This document shows, in pieces, positions 25,978 to 34,704 of a stretch of 64,000 bases of DNA. Source of the stretch: Ignavibacteriota bacterium (lineage in GTDB: Bacteria > Bacteroidota > Ignavibacteria > SZUA-365); the NCBI GenBank assembly GCA_016218045.1, contig JACRFB010000040.1, positions 186,001 through 250,000 of the forward strand, read 5' to 3'. A program made the position numbers and the translations under genes. Numbering within the stretch: position 1 is the first letter of the stretch; every line of letters begins with the position of its first letter. The notes beneath the pieces were generated by a model. It did not search any database. It was not told the origin of the DNA and saw nothing but the letters and a program-made list of their open reading frames with translations.

Positions 25978-27669
25978 TCAGCTCTTGGTCGAACCCGGCA
26001 CGGTGTTCGACACAACAACATCGAGCAGGTATGGACCGTCGGTCGCGAGCATCTCCGCGATGGCCGGACCCACTTCCGCGGGCGTCGCGACACGGCGCGC
26101 GGGCACGCCCATCGCATGCGCCATCGCTGCGAAATCCACGACGGGACCCTGCAGATCGAAGCACTCGGGGAAGGTGTGCTCCTCGATTCCGCGCTCTTTC
26201 CAGTACTCCATGATGTTCAGCTTGAGCAGCATGTAGCTCTGGTTGTTGCAGACGATGAACTTGGCGCCGATCTTGTGCCGCACTGCGGTCCACAGCGCCT
26301 GTATCGTGTACATGCAGCCGCCGTCGCCGGAAAAACCGAGCACGGTTTTTTCGGGATGCGCGAGCTTCAGGCCCAGCGCGCCGGGAAAACCGACGCCGAG
26401 GGAGCCGCCGCGCGTCTGGAAAAAATGGCCGGGCAGATGCGGGTGCAGATAGCGCTCGAGCGCGGGACTCGACGTCAGCGCCTCGTCGAAAATGACCGCG
26501 TCGTCGGGCAGCGCATGCGCCAGCTCCGACATGAAACGCGAGATATCCAGCGGCGTGCGGTCCGCGACCGTCGCGTCATGCGCGAGCGCAGTCGCGAGCG
26601 CGTCGTGTTTTGCCTTCTCCGCGACGCCGATTCGTGCCCGCGCGGCGGACTTCTGCTCCGCGTTCATGCGCGCCGCAAGCGACGCGGTGATCGCTGCGAG
26701 TGTGGGCTTCGGATCCGCGACGATACCGAGGTCCACACGATGATTCTTTGCGATCTCGTATGCGTTGAGATCGACGTGTACGATTTTTGCATCCGACGCG
26801 AACACGCCGTCGAGTGCGGGAAACACTTCGGGAAATATGTATGTGCCCGCGATCAGAACCGCGTCGGCGCGCGAGGTGATCGGGCTGCTGTGTGTGCCGA
26901 ACATGTGTCCGAGCGCGCCCTTGTACAGGGGATGTGTGAAGGGGATGTTGACCTCGGATGCATCGGCGCCCCACACGTCGGCGCCGAGCGTCTCGGCAAT
27001 CGTGCGCAGTTCGTCGTGCGCTCCTGCGTAAGCGATGCCGTCGCCCATGATGATGATGGGCCGCGAGGCGCCCGCCAGCATCGCCGCGGCCTGGTCGATC
27101 ACGTCGGCCGAAGGTGTGACGCGGGAGACGGGAATGACGGTCTTTTCAACGCGCTCTTCCGAGATGGCGTCGAGCACATCCATCGGAAGCGCGACAAAGA
27201 CGGGACCCATGGGCGGTGTTGCCGCAATCTTGATCGCGCGGCGCACAACGCGGAGCAGCGAGGAGGGATGCACAACACGTGTGGACCACTTCGTGACCGG
27301 CCGCGCCATGGCGACAAGGTCCGCGGCCATCTGCGCGTCGGTTGCGTCGTACTGTGTTCCGGCTTCCCCCGCAATCACGACCAGCGGCGCATGACCGCGG
27401 TAGGCCTGATACATCATGCCGATGCCGTTGCCGAGTCCCACGCCGCTGTGCAACTGCACAAGCGTGGGCTTTTTCGTGGAGCGCGCGTAGGCGTCGGCCA
27501 TGGCCACCGCGATCGTCTCCTGCAGCGTGGTGATGTATTGCAATCCGGGATACTTCTCCAGCGCATCGAGGAATCCCTGCTCCACGGTGCCCGGATTACC
27601 GAACATGTATGTCATGCCGTCGGCGAGGAACTGCTCGAGTATCGCGTATCGCCCTGTCTTGCCGCTCAT
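25978..27669 (-). CDS. ThDP-dependent decarboxylase/carboligase (benzoylformate-decarboxylase-like)
   Basis: 563 residues with the three ThDP-enzyme domains. The cofactor motif is GFSGDGGCMYTIQAL...FIVCNNQSY. The proposed activating Glu51 lies in TTLQETIAVAMADAYA, and His74 in LVQLHSGVGLGNG corresponds to the active-site His70 of benzoylformate decarboxylase (BFDC). The BFDC Ser26 position is Thr28 (GNPGTVEQ). I see no His at the position of BFDC His281; the corresponding stretch reads GTYIFPEVFPALDG. Those changes suggest another substrate or carboligation. Start at 27669 follows AGAAAGG; the in-frame extension upstream runs through the hairpin at 27719. Second gene of the run. Confidence 0.88.
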   Translation of the reverse strand: MSGKTGRYAILEQFLADGMTYMFGNPGTVEQGFLDALEKYPGLQYITTLQETIAVAMADAYARSTKKPTLVQLHSGVGLGNGIGMMYQAYRGHAPLVVIAGEAGTQYDATDAQMAADLVAMARPVTKWSTRVVHPSSLLRVVRRAIKIAATPPMGPVFVALPMDVLDAISEERVEKTVIPVSRVTPSADVIDQAAAMLAGASRPIIIMGDGIAYAGAHDELRTIAETLGADVWGADASEVNIPFTHPLYKGALGHMFGTHSSPITSRADAVLIAGTYIFPEVFPALDGVFASDAKIVHVDLNAYEIAKNHRVDLGIVADPKPTLAAITASLAARMNAEQKSAARARIGVAEKAKHDALATALAHDATVADRTPLDISRFMSELAHALPDDAVIFDEALTSSPALERYLHPHLPGHFFQTRGGSLGVGFPGALGLKLAHPEKTVLGFSGDGGCMYTIQALWTAVRHKIGAKFIVCNNQSYMLLKLNIMEYWKERGIEEHTFPECFDLQGPVVDFAAMAHAMGVPARRVATPAEVGPAIAEMLATDGPYLLDVVVSNTVPGSTKS

Positions 27670-27718
27670 GGAAAACCTTTCTTTCAGAAGTTCGTGTGTA
27701 TCGTGCTCAGAATGCCGG

Positions 27719-27753
27719 TTGCCGTCCGCGCCCGTCGCGGGCGCGGACGGCAA
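27719..27753 (-). other. 16-bp perfect stem-loop between the first two genes of the run
   Basis: TTGCCGTCCGCGCCCG, a 3-nt loop, then CGGGCGCGGACGGCAA, 10 bp after the DJ-1 stop codon and 50 bp before the ThDP-enzyme start. No U-tract follows on the transcribed strand, so an attenuator, RNase barrier or 3'-end stabiliser is more likely than a full terminator. Confidence 0.7.
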
Positions 27754-27762
27754 CGGGGCGTG

Positions 27763-28602
27763 TTACCAGCCGTAGCGTTTCAAACCCTTCTCGAGAACCG
27801 CCACAAGCAGTTCACCCGTCGCTACCGACGATTCCGTCGAGCGGCCTGTGATGAAGGGATAGTCGACAAGCGCCGACACGTTGCGCCCGACGCCGCTGTG
27901 GAAGCCGCCGTCCGGTCCCGTTGCGTCGCGCAGGATGTACTCCAGCGTGTAAGGCGGCGGTCCCATGTTGAAATCCACCCACTCCTGCTTCACCGCATTG
28001 TAGAAACCGGTGCCGTCGTGGTAATCGTATTCGATCGGATGGCCCGTGACGTGTTTGCCCCAGATGATGCTGCGGCGCACATACCAGTCGCGCGCAAAGG
28101 CAAGAACTGCAACGCCGTAACATTCGGCCGCGATCGGCTTGCCCGCGTTGTAGAACCCGAGGATCACATCGTGCAGACGCTGGTTGTTCACCATGTCGAC
28201 GATGGGACCGCTGCCGCCGACAAGCAGCAGCGCGTCGTACTTCGCAAGTTCCGACTGTGCCTTGTCGACACCGTCGTTGTAGGCCTCCATCGCGCGCAGA
28301 TAATTGGTCGCGCTGTAATACGGACGCTCGGGGAACCAGTCCTTCAGACTGATCGGATTCGTCAGACGATCCGACTCGTCCACTTCCTTCGTCCGCTTCG
28401 CCATGTATTCGCTCGTCACAGATTTTCCGAGGGGCGGATCCATGAACGTCGGGTCCATGCTCACGGGAAGCGCGCGCGGGCGCTTGCCCGTAGGCGTCAT
28501 GAAGTCGACCTGATAGCCGGCTTTGTCCATCGCGTCCAACGGACCGATGAGTTCTTCGCCCCAATACCCGTACTCTGAAAGCACGGTGAGAATTTTTTTC
28601 AT
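27763..28602 (-). CDS. DJ-1/PfpI family protein (larger, amidotransferase-like)
   Basis: 279 residues, ATG with AGGAG upstream. Flavodoxin-like class I glutamine-amidotransferase fold; nucleophile elbow AAECYGVAVLAF with Cys, nearby KILTVLSEYGYWGEEL holding the family's conserved Glu. Longer than the 170-190-residue core family, with an insert around residues 60-110 and a C-terminal extension GPDGGFHSGVGRN. First gene of the 18-gene run, 240 nt after the predicted transcription start. The 5' leader is open in frame for 58 codons but carries no ribosome site at its ATG. Confidence 0.85.
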   Translation of the reverse strand: MKKILTVLSEYGYWGEELIGPLDAMDKAGYQVDFMTPTGKRPRALPVSMDPTFMDPPLGKSVTSEYMAKRTKEVDESDRLTNPISLKDWFPERPYYSATNYLRAMEAYNDGVDKAQSELAKYDALLLVGGSGPIVDMVNNQRLHDVILGFYNAGKPIAAECYGVAVLAFARDWYVRRSIIWGKHVTGHPIEYDYHDGTGFYNAVKQEWVDFNMGPPPYTLEYILRDATGPDGGFHSGVGRNVSALVDYPFITGRSTESSVATGELLVAVLEKGLKRYGW

Positions 28603-28825
28603 GCGATGTGACTCCTGTGTGATGATCAATGATGGACGATGCTTGGAAGCCGCGTGGCGACGCTGATACGGCAGCCGGCCATCGGCATGGTCGCGAACGG
28701 TGCACATGATGCGGACATCATCCGACAGGTCGCGTGGGCAGTGCTCCGTGCGTCCGCGCACGTGGCAGTGCACCATGGAAAGTGCGTTTTATGGGCGTAA
28801 CCGCCCGGGTATAGCGCGTGTGTTC

Positions 28826-28843
28826 TTACGTAAAGTGACGTAA
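28826..28843. promoter_or_regulatory. Palindrome 2 at the predicted transcription start
   Basis: TTACGT, 6 bp, ACGTAA: perfect 6-bp arms sitting on the expected +1 of the promoter at 28848-28876. It resembles a dimeric repressor site. Confidence 0.55.
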
Positions 28844-28866
28844 TTCGAATATATCATATCCGAATT
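28842..28866. promoter_or_regulatory. 25-bp palindrome overlapping the -10 (operator candidate)
   Basis: Symmetric pattern AATTCG-N-ATAT-N3-ATAT-N-CGAATT; 10 of 11 arm positions pair. It covers the -10 and part of the spacer of the promoter below, so a bound dimer would block polymerase. No TetR, MarR or LysR-type regulator gene is in the window. Confidence 0.65.
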
Positions 28867-28876
28867 TGCCTGTCAA
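28848..28876 (-). promoter_or_regulatory. Consensus promoter of the 18-gene run
   Basis: TTGACA, 17-bp spacer, TATATT: the best -35/-10 pair seen in the window. The -35 lies 13 bp after the stop codon of the haem-sensor kinase gene. It drives a ~240-nt leader before the first DJ-1 gene. Confidence 0.75.
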
Positions 28877-28889
28877 GCAAGGTCTCGAT

Positions 28890-30728
28890 TTATTTTGTGT
28901 GAGTTTCGTCTTCCGCCGGTGCGGGACTGAGCTGCGTGCGGATGGGAAGGCGGATGATAAACTCGGTGAACTCGCCGATGGCGGATTCGACGCGGATGGT
29001 CCCGAAGTGCCGCTTGATCACTTCGTAACTGAGCGACAGGCCGAGACCGGTGCCCTCGCCCGCGGGTTTTGTTGTGAAGAATGGTTCGAAGATTTTTTCC
29101 CGAAGCTCATCCGGGATGCCCGGACCGTTGTCGCGAATGCGTATTTCGATGTCGTCGTCGTACCGCTTGGTCGAAACCGACACGTCGGGGGCGTACTCCT
29201 CGCCGAGCCAGAGTCGCTTCTGATGTGTGGCATACATGCCGTTCTTGAGAATGTTCAGGAACACGCGGCTCACATCCTGCGGCGCGATCAGAATCAACGG
29301 CAGTCCTTCCTCGTAGGAGGCGTGCAGCGACACGTTGAAATCCTGCATCTGCGCCCGCATGCCGTGATACGAGAGATCGACGTACTCCTTCAACAGGGCG
29401 TTCACATCGGTGGGCATAAGCTCCTCCGAAATGCCCCGCGAGTGCATCAGCATGCCGCGGATGATGCTGTCCGCGCGCTGCCCGTGCTCGTTGATCTTCT
29501 CCAGATTTTCGTCGATATCGTTGTTAATGTCGCGGAGATCGTCGACGGTGGCCGGTGTAAACTGCGTTTCCGACTGCGAAAGTATGTCGCGCACCTCGGC
29601 GGTCAGCTTGCGCGCGAGTTTGGCGAAGTTCGTCACAAAGTTCAGGGGATTCTTAATTTCGTGCGATATGGCGGCGGTCAGTTCACCGAGCGACGCGAGC
29701 TTCTCCTGCACGATGAGCTGATCCTGTGCGGCCTTGAGTTTGTCGAGTGTGGTCTGCAGCGTTTCGAGAGTGGAACTCAGCTCCGCGTTCTTGTCCGACA
29801 GTTCGCGCGTCCTTTCATCCACCTTTGTCTCGAGCGTGCGATTCGTTTCCTCGAGCTGCATTTCCGCGCGGGTGCGTTCGGCGATCTGCACCTGTAATTC
29901 CTCGTTGATGACCCGCTGCTTCTCGGCAAGGTCCTGGGTTTGCGCCAGCGACCGTCGCATGCCGCCGATCGCAACCCACAACACGCCGAGTCCGAGCAGC
30001 GTGATCGTCATCATGATGAGGAACGACTCCAGCAGGCCGCTCTTTATCTCGCCGAGCTGTTTCTCGAGCGGGATGGTGATCTCCTGCACGCCGCGCACGT
30101 CGCCGACTTTCCAGTCCTTCTTCGGCGAATCGGGATGCGTGTTGTGACAGGATACACAGGCCTTTTCCATCAGCATCGGACTCGCGTACCGGAGCGACAA
30201 CACACCGTTCATTTCCTCAAATCGCGAAAAGGCCTTCGTGCCTGTGCGCCGCAATTCATACAATGCTGCCCGCTCGTAATCGTCGCGCGGACCGCCCTCC
30301 TTCACGCGCCAGGGGAACGGGTAGTCGCTGAATACGCGGATGCCGTAACCCTGTTCCGTCGCGCTCAGGCGCTTGCTGAGATCGATGCTCATCGTGGCGG
30401 GAATCGGCAGCGCGCGTGGATCGCGCAGGTAATCATGTGTCACCGGCACACCGTTCAGCTTGACACGCGGCAACAGCTCCTCGGCATAGAAGGTGCGGAA
30501 TTCGCCGAGAGTGCGCGCGTACACGTCCGCGCTCTCGAGCGATACCGATTCCTTGATCTTCATCGAGAACCGTTCGAGGTGCACGAGAATCGCGGCCATT
30601 CCCACAAAGAGGAGGAGGCCGATCATCGCGATCGGATGACGCTGAAGCAGACGGATCAACGCATCACGCGGACCGCGTTCCCGGGGATTCGTGTCTGCCG
30701 GCGTGTCTGAGACTGTATCGTGATCCAT
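28890..30728 (-). CDS. Haem-c (DUF3365) sensor histidine kinase
   Basis: 612 residues from ATG 30728. Membrane segment 33-51, periplasmic DUF3365-like domain with the c-type haem attachment motif CVSCH at 191-195, second membrane segment about 235-256, a coiled coil (260-345), HisKA with phospho-accepting His356 in [11 protein letters not shown], and HATPase ([23 protein letters not shown]). Such Tll0287-like domains sense redox, NO or similar ligands through haem. No response regulator is adjacent. The cluster promoter starts 13 bp after its stop codon. Confidence 0.92.
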   Translation of the reverse strand: MDHDTVSDTPADTNPRERGPRDALIRLLQRHPIAMIGLLLFVGMAAILVHLERFSMKIKESVSLESADVYARTLGEFRTFYAEELLPRVKLNGVPVTHDYLRDPRALPIPATMSIDLSKRLSATEQGYGIRVFSDYPFPWRVKEGGPRDDYERAALYELRRTGTKAFSRFEEMNGVLSLRYASPMLMEKACVSCHNTHPDSPKKDWKVGDVRGVQEITIPLEKQLGEIKSGLLESFLIMMTITLLGLGVLWVAIGGMRRSLAQTQDLAEKQRVINEELQVQIAERTRAEMQLEETNRTLETKVDERTRELSDKNAELSSTLETLQTTLDKLKAAQDQLIVQEKLASLGELTAAISHEIKNPLNFVTNFAKLARKLTAEVRDILSQSETQFTPATVDDLRDINNDIDENLEKINEHGQRADSIIRGMLMHSRGISEELMPTDVNALLKEYVDLSYHGMRAQMQDFNVSLHASYEEGLPLILIAPQDVSRVFLNILKNGMYATHQKRLWLGEEYAPDVSVSTKRYDDDIEIRIRDNGPGIPDELREKIFEPFFTTKPAGEGTGLGLSLSYEVIKRHFGTIRVESAIGEFTEFIIRLPIRTQLSPAPAEDETHTK

Positions 30729-30870
30729 TGCCTGCTGCTGCTGTGTGGGTAGCCGACCGCCCTGCAAAACATCCACGCTCCTCGGAGCGTTGTGTATCAC
30801 GAGGCGGGAAGGGTGTGAAAACACGCGCCATGCGCGTGCCTTCGCGAATTGGAAGTACGTAGACGCCGTG

Positions 30871-30900
30871 AAAGTACATCGAAAGTGTAATACGATCCAA
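30871..30900 (-). promoter_or_regulatory. Candidate promoter of the haem-sensor kinase gene
   Basis: TTGGAT, 18-bp spacer, TACTTT; leader of about 136 nt before ATG 30728. The -35 matches that of the promoter at 2457. Confidence 0.45.
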
Positions 30901-31003
30901 CACCTCCGAATACAGTCGCGTTCCCGGGAATCCTCGGTCCACGCTCGATGTTGGAACATTATCACCCGGAATGCCACTTTAAAGCAGTCTCGTCGGTTAT
31001 ACT

Positions 31004-31891
31004 ATGACACGTTCACGGTTTCTATCACTCCTTGCACTCGCGCCTTTCGCTCCAGCCATGACACTTCGCGCCCTTGATTCGCTTGCCGCCCACCCCTCCA
31101 CTCCGCGTCTGCCGGCGCTTTTTATCGGACACGGCAGTCCGATGAACGCGCTCGAGGACAATCGCTTCACACGCCATCTCGGCGCCCTGGGCGCGCGTCT
31201 CGACGGCGAACTCCGCCCGCGCGCGATTCTTGTTGTGTCGGCGCATTGGCTGACCCGCGGCACCTTCGTGCAGGCGGGCGCCCGCCCCGAAACCATCCAC
31301 GACTTCGGCGGATTTCCGCCCGCGCTGTTCGAGATGCGGTATGCCGCTCCGGGTGCGCCGGAACTGGCGCGCGAAACAGCCGCGCTCGCGCCCGGCGCCA
31401 CGCCGACGGAGGATTGGGGACTCGACCATGGAGCGTGGACCATCCTCCATCATATTTTCCCGCGGGCCGATATCCCGGTCTATCAGCTCAGCATCGATTA
31501 CGGCCGCAGCATGCAATACCACTACGAACTTGCCGCGCGCCTCGCCACGCTGCGTGAGAAGGGTGTGCTTGTCGTCGGAAGCGGCAACGTCGTCCACAAC
31601 CTGACCGAGAGTTTCGCGGCGATGTCGCGCGACGACTCCTCGCCCGCTCCGTGGGCGGTGGAGTTTGACGACTGGGTCGGATCCGCGCTCCGCGCGCGCA
31701 ACGACGACGCACTGCTCCGCTTCGCGACGCATCCCGCGGCCCGGCGTGCCGTCCCCACGCCCGACCACTACATCCCGCTCCTCTACGCGCTCGGCATCTC
31801 AAAAAAGGACGAGTCTGTCTCTTTTACGCACGAGGAGGTGTACTACGGCGGATTGAGCATGCGCAGTGTCGCCTTCGGGTTGCCGGACTGA
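31004..31891 (+). CDS. ygiD: DODA-type extradiol aromatic ring-opening dioxygenase
   Basis: 295 residues. Motifs LFIGHGSPMNALEDN, LVVSAHWLTRG, HDFGGFPPALFEMRY, LDHGAWTILHHIFP and NVVHNL are those of the YgiD/DODA family of class III extradiol dioxygenases, which use a divalent metal to open catechol-type rings such as 4,5-DOPA. The N-terminus MTRSRFLSLLALAPFAPAMTL may be a signal peptide, or the start may lie nearer the conserved part. Placed divergently from one sensor kinase and convergent with another; no other aromatic-pathway gene is seen. Confidence 0.88.
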   Translation: MTRSRFLSLLALAPFAPAMTLRALDSLAAHPSTPRLPALFIGHGSPMNALEDNRFTRHLGALGARLDGELRPRAILVVSAHWLTRGTFVQAGARPETIHDFGGFPPALFEMRYAAPGAPELARETAALAPGATPTEDWGLDHGAWTILHHIFPRADIPVYQLSIDYGRSMQYHYELAARLATLREKGVLVVGSGNVVHNLTESFAAMSRDDSSPAPWAVEFDDWVGSALRARNDDALLRFATHPAARRAVPTPDHYIPLLYALGISKKDESVSFTHEEVYYGGLSMRSVAFGLPD

Positions 31892-31917
31892 CACCGCGGC
31901 CCCACCGGAGATCCGCT

Positions 31918-34530
31918 TCATCCTTCCTGTCCCACCGCGGATTCTTCGGCCGGCCGGACGCCGTCCTCCTTGGTGAAACGTATCACAAACATCGCGGATT
32001 GGCCCGAAGCAGATTCCAGGTCGATGGTCGCGCCGTGCGCGACGGCTATGTCGTGCGCAAGCGACAGTCCCAAACCGGTGCCCACACCCGCGGCCTTGGT
32101 CGTGAAGAACGGCTGGAAAATGCGCCCGCGGATGTCGTCCGGAATGCCGGGACCGTTGTCGCTGATGTGCACCACCGCGCCTTCCGCCGTCATCTCCGAG
32201 CGAACCGTCAGCGCCGGGTGATCGATCGCGCCGCTGTGTGCGTACTCGGCCGAGGCCTGCAGGCCGTTGAGCATGACATTGATGAAAAGACGCAGCAGAT
32301 CCGGCCGCACTGCATCGACGGACCCGGCCGCGTCATCCAGTTCGAACGTGACGACCGGTTCGGCGTCCGGCGCCGATTCGCGGAGCTGCAAGGTGGCCAT
32401 GTGCGCCGCCTGGCGCAGAAACTCGTTGATGTCGGTGGGCTTGCGCGCCTCGTCCTCACCGCGCGAGTGCTGCATCATGTTTGTGACAATCGCATCGACA
32501 CGCCCGCCATGCGCGCGAATACGCGAAACACTCTCGCGCAGTTCGCCGACAAGCTCCGCTGCCTCTCCCGCGCGCGCCGTATCTCCCTGCGCGGCATCCC
32601 GCAGCGCCTCGTCCAGATCGTCGAGCAGGCGCGCCGAGCCCGATGCAAAATTATTGATGAAATTGAGCGGGTTCTTGATCTCGTGCGCGATGCCCGCTGT
32701 GAGCTGGCCGAGCGAGGCGAGTTTCTCCTGCTGCACAAGCTGCTTCTGCGCCGCTTCCAGTTTCGCCGTCCTCTCGCGCACAAGTTCCTCGAGGTTGTCG
32801 GCATAGGCGCGAAGCTGCTGCTGTGCGTCGCGCAACGAATGAGTCATCCTGTTGAAACTGGCGGACACATGGCCGATCTCGTCACGGATGACGACGGGCG
32901 TCCATGCGTCGAGGCGGCCGTGGTCAACGGATTCGACCGCGTACAGCAGCGCTTCGAGCGGCGCGATGAGGCCGCTGCGGTAAAAGCGCGGGAACACCAG
33001 GATGACAAACAGCGCGGTGCCCACCAGCATCCACGCGATCGGGAGATGTTTCCCGTGCAGGAGTGCGAGGAACGTTTCATGGGTGTCGATGCGAAGGCGC
33101 GTACCCGCGGCAAGTACAAAGGGCGCGTCCGCGTCCGCGCGTCGTGTCTCACGTTCGGTTGTGTCGCCGTCCTGCGCGACGATCACGCCAGGTGCGTTGA
33201 TGGTGTCGTAGCGGTACTCGAAGCGTCCGTCGCGGTAGAGGACCAGGCGGAAACTGCTCCGTGCCATTGTTCCGTAGAATTGCAACCGCGACCACGTGAT
33301 CACCACACTGTCGGCGGCGCGCAAAATGCTGATCTCGCGCCGCTGCCCCTTGTCGGCATCCATCGCATATGGGGCGAGTATGGGCGCCGGCTCGCGCGCG
33401 AGGAAGTCGCCGATATGATTGGGCACGAGTGTTGCGGCTTCGCGACCGAAGACGGCATACCCGTATAGCGACACATGGACGCTGTCGTGCGTCGTGCCGA
33501 AGAGCGGGAACGGAAAACCGATCGGCACGGCCGCATAGGTCGCGCGTCCCATCTCGAGCGGCTCACCGGCCGGACTTGCGGCGGCACGTTGCGCCGGTCG
33601 CACCTGATACGCGCCCCCATCCAGGGGTGTGAACCGCAGTACAGGGGCGGGGGGAGACGACACGCGGTCGTCGTCCGCGATCTCGTGCTCAGGCACAAGT
33701 GCGAGCGGAAGCAGCGACAACACCATGAAGACGGCCATCAGTGTGAGTCCGATCAGTTTCACCTGGAAGGTCGACGACTCGGGGCCATGTAGAAGATACA
33801 CGATCACAAATCCGCCGCTGTACAGCAGCAGGCACACGACAATCACTATCACGTTCACGGTGCTCGAGTACAATCCCGCGTCGCGCAGCATCGACGAGGC
33901 CGATACAAAGAGGATCAACAGAAGAAACACGCTGAACGACACGCAGGCCGATGCCCGGTGGCTGCGCAGCTTCTCGGCGCTCGCCTGCACCGCCGCGCTG
34001 TCCACGGGCAGCGCAAAGCGCGTGTCGGTGCCGGCATCCGACTCAAGCCCCCCTCCAAGAATCATCCGCCGCTTGCGGAGGAACACTGTCACAATGACCG
34101 CGTATTGCACGACCGCGAGATACCCCACGGCCTGCAGCGGCAGGTCGTAGCGTGCCCCGCGGCTCAGAAGTTCCACGGCGCTCCATCCGAGGAAGCCCGC
34201 GGCGACGAGACCCGATGCCGTGACGACTACACGCTTCTCGGTCGGATAAATATCGGCGAGATACTCGTAGGCAAACCAGAGCGCCGTGGTGCAGAACACC
34301 AGCGCCATGCTGTATATCAGCGGATTGTACGCGTACGAATGGGGGGAGAACGCCGATGTGAGCATCAGCTCAAGACCGCTGAACACCATCGCCGCGGCCA
34401 TGTTCGCGGCAAGAGCGGTGGTTGCCCGCGACTTCCCGCGCGCCAGCAGCAAATAGGCGACGATTATCGCCATGAACAGGGTGCACGCGAAATATGCAAT
34501 CGAGATGGATCGGAAATACAGTGGTGGCAT
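31918..34530 (-). CDS. Histidine kinase with 7-8 TM region and large extracytoplasmic beta domain
   Basis: 870 residues. The N-terminus (about 10-280) has seven to eight hydrophobic segments, like 7TM-type membrane sensors. Residues 295-465 form a periplasmic beta-rich domain with IGFPFPLFGTTHDSVHVSLYGYAVFG, a motif found in secreted Ig-like/nidogen-like domains. A further TM (500-515) and HAMP-like segment lead to HisKA with His616 ([11 protein letters not shown]) and HATPase ([23 protein letters not shown]). No receiver protein is adjacent. The kinase core is closely related to that of the haem-sensor kinase. Confidence 0.88.
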   Translation of the reverse strand: MPPLYFRSISIAYFACTLFMAIIVAYLLLARGKSRATTALAANMAAAMVFSGLELMLTSAFSPHSYAYNPLIYSMALVFCTTALWFAYEYLADIYPTEKRVVVTASGLVAAGFLGWSAVELLSRGARYDLPLQAVGYLAVVQYAVIVTVFLRKRRMILGGGLESDAGTDTRFALPVDSAAVQASAEKLRSHRASACVSFSVFLLLILFVSASSMLRDAGLYSSTVNVIVIVVCLLLYSGGFVIVYLLHGPESSTFQVKLIGLTLMAVFMVLSLLPLALVPEHEIADDDRVSSPPAPVLRFTPLDGGAYQVRPAQRAAASPAGEPLEMGRATYAAVPIGFPFPLFGTTHDSVHVSLYGYAVFGREAATLVPNHIGDFLAREPAPILAPYAMDADKGQRREISILRAADSVVITWSRLQFYGTMARSSFRLVLYRDGRFEYRYDTINAPGVIVAQDGDTTERETRRADADAPFVLAAGTRLRIDTHETFLALLHGKHLPIAWMLVGTALFVILVFPRFYRSGLIAPLEALLYAVESVDHGRLDAWTPVVIRDEIGHVSASFNRMTHSLRDAQQQLRAYADNLEELVRERTAKLEAAQKQLVQQEKLASLGQLTAGIAHEIKNPLNFINNFASGSARLLDDLDEALRDAAQGDTARAGEAAELVGELRESVSRIRAHGGRVDAIVTNMMQHSRGEDEARKPTDINEFLRQAAHMATLQLRESAPDAEPVVTFELDDAAGSVDAVRPDLLRLFINVMLNGLQASAEYAHSGAIDHPALTVRSEMTAEGAVVHISDNGPGIPDDIRGRIFQPFFTTKAAGVGTGLGLSLAHDIAVAHGATIDLESASGQSAMFVIRFTKEDGVRPAEESAVGQEG

Positions 34531-34614
34531 GATGCTCTTTGAACCTCAGCGAATACGGGTCCGCGTCTCTGCCGCGGACGGGACAGTCATGATGTGCGGG
34601 AAGTCGTGTGCGAT

Positions 34615-34643
34615 AAACTACGCCACCTCGTATCCGGAATCAA
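34615..34643 (-). promoter_or_regulatory. Candidate promoter of the large kinase gene
   Basis: TTGATT, 17-bp spacer, TAGTTT, about 85 nt before ATG 34530. Confidence 0.5.
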
Positions 34644-34675
34644 CAAACGCTGGAACGAATCCATCCGGGGGCGTA

Positions 34676-34704
34676 TTGCTTCTTTCGATAACGGTGGATA
34701 GTTT
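34676..34704 (+). promoter_or_regulatory. Candidate promoter of the secreted hypothetical gene
   Basis: TTGCTT, 17-bp spacer, TAGTTT; leader of about 158 nt before ATG 34869. It shares its -10 hexamer with the opposite-facing promoter. Confidence 0.5.

Noticed and set aside
26116-28578. An 820-codon open frame on the plus strand opposite the ThDP and DJ-1 genes
   Set aside because: Arg/His/Val-rich translation with no motif. The minus-strand genes have clear catalytic motifs. The long frame is a by-product of GC-rich codon use.
28603-28776. 58-codon in-frame extension of the first DJ-1 gene
   Set aside because: Its ATG has no ribosome site and the extension has no family match; treated as a leader that happens to be open.
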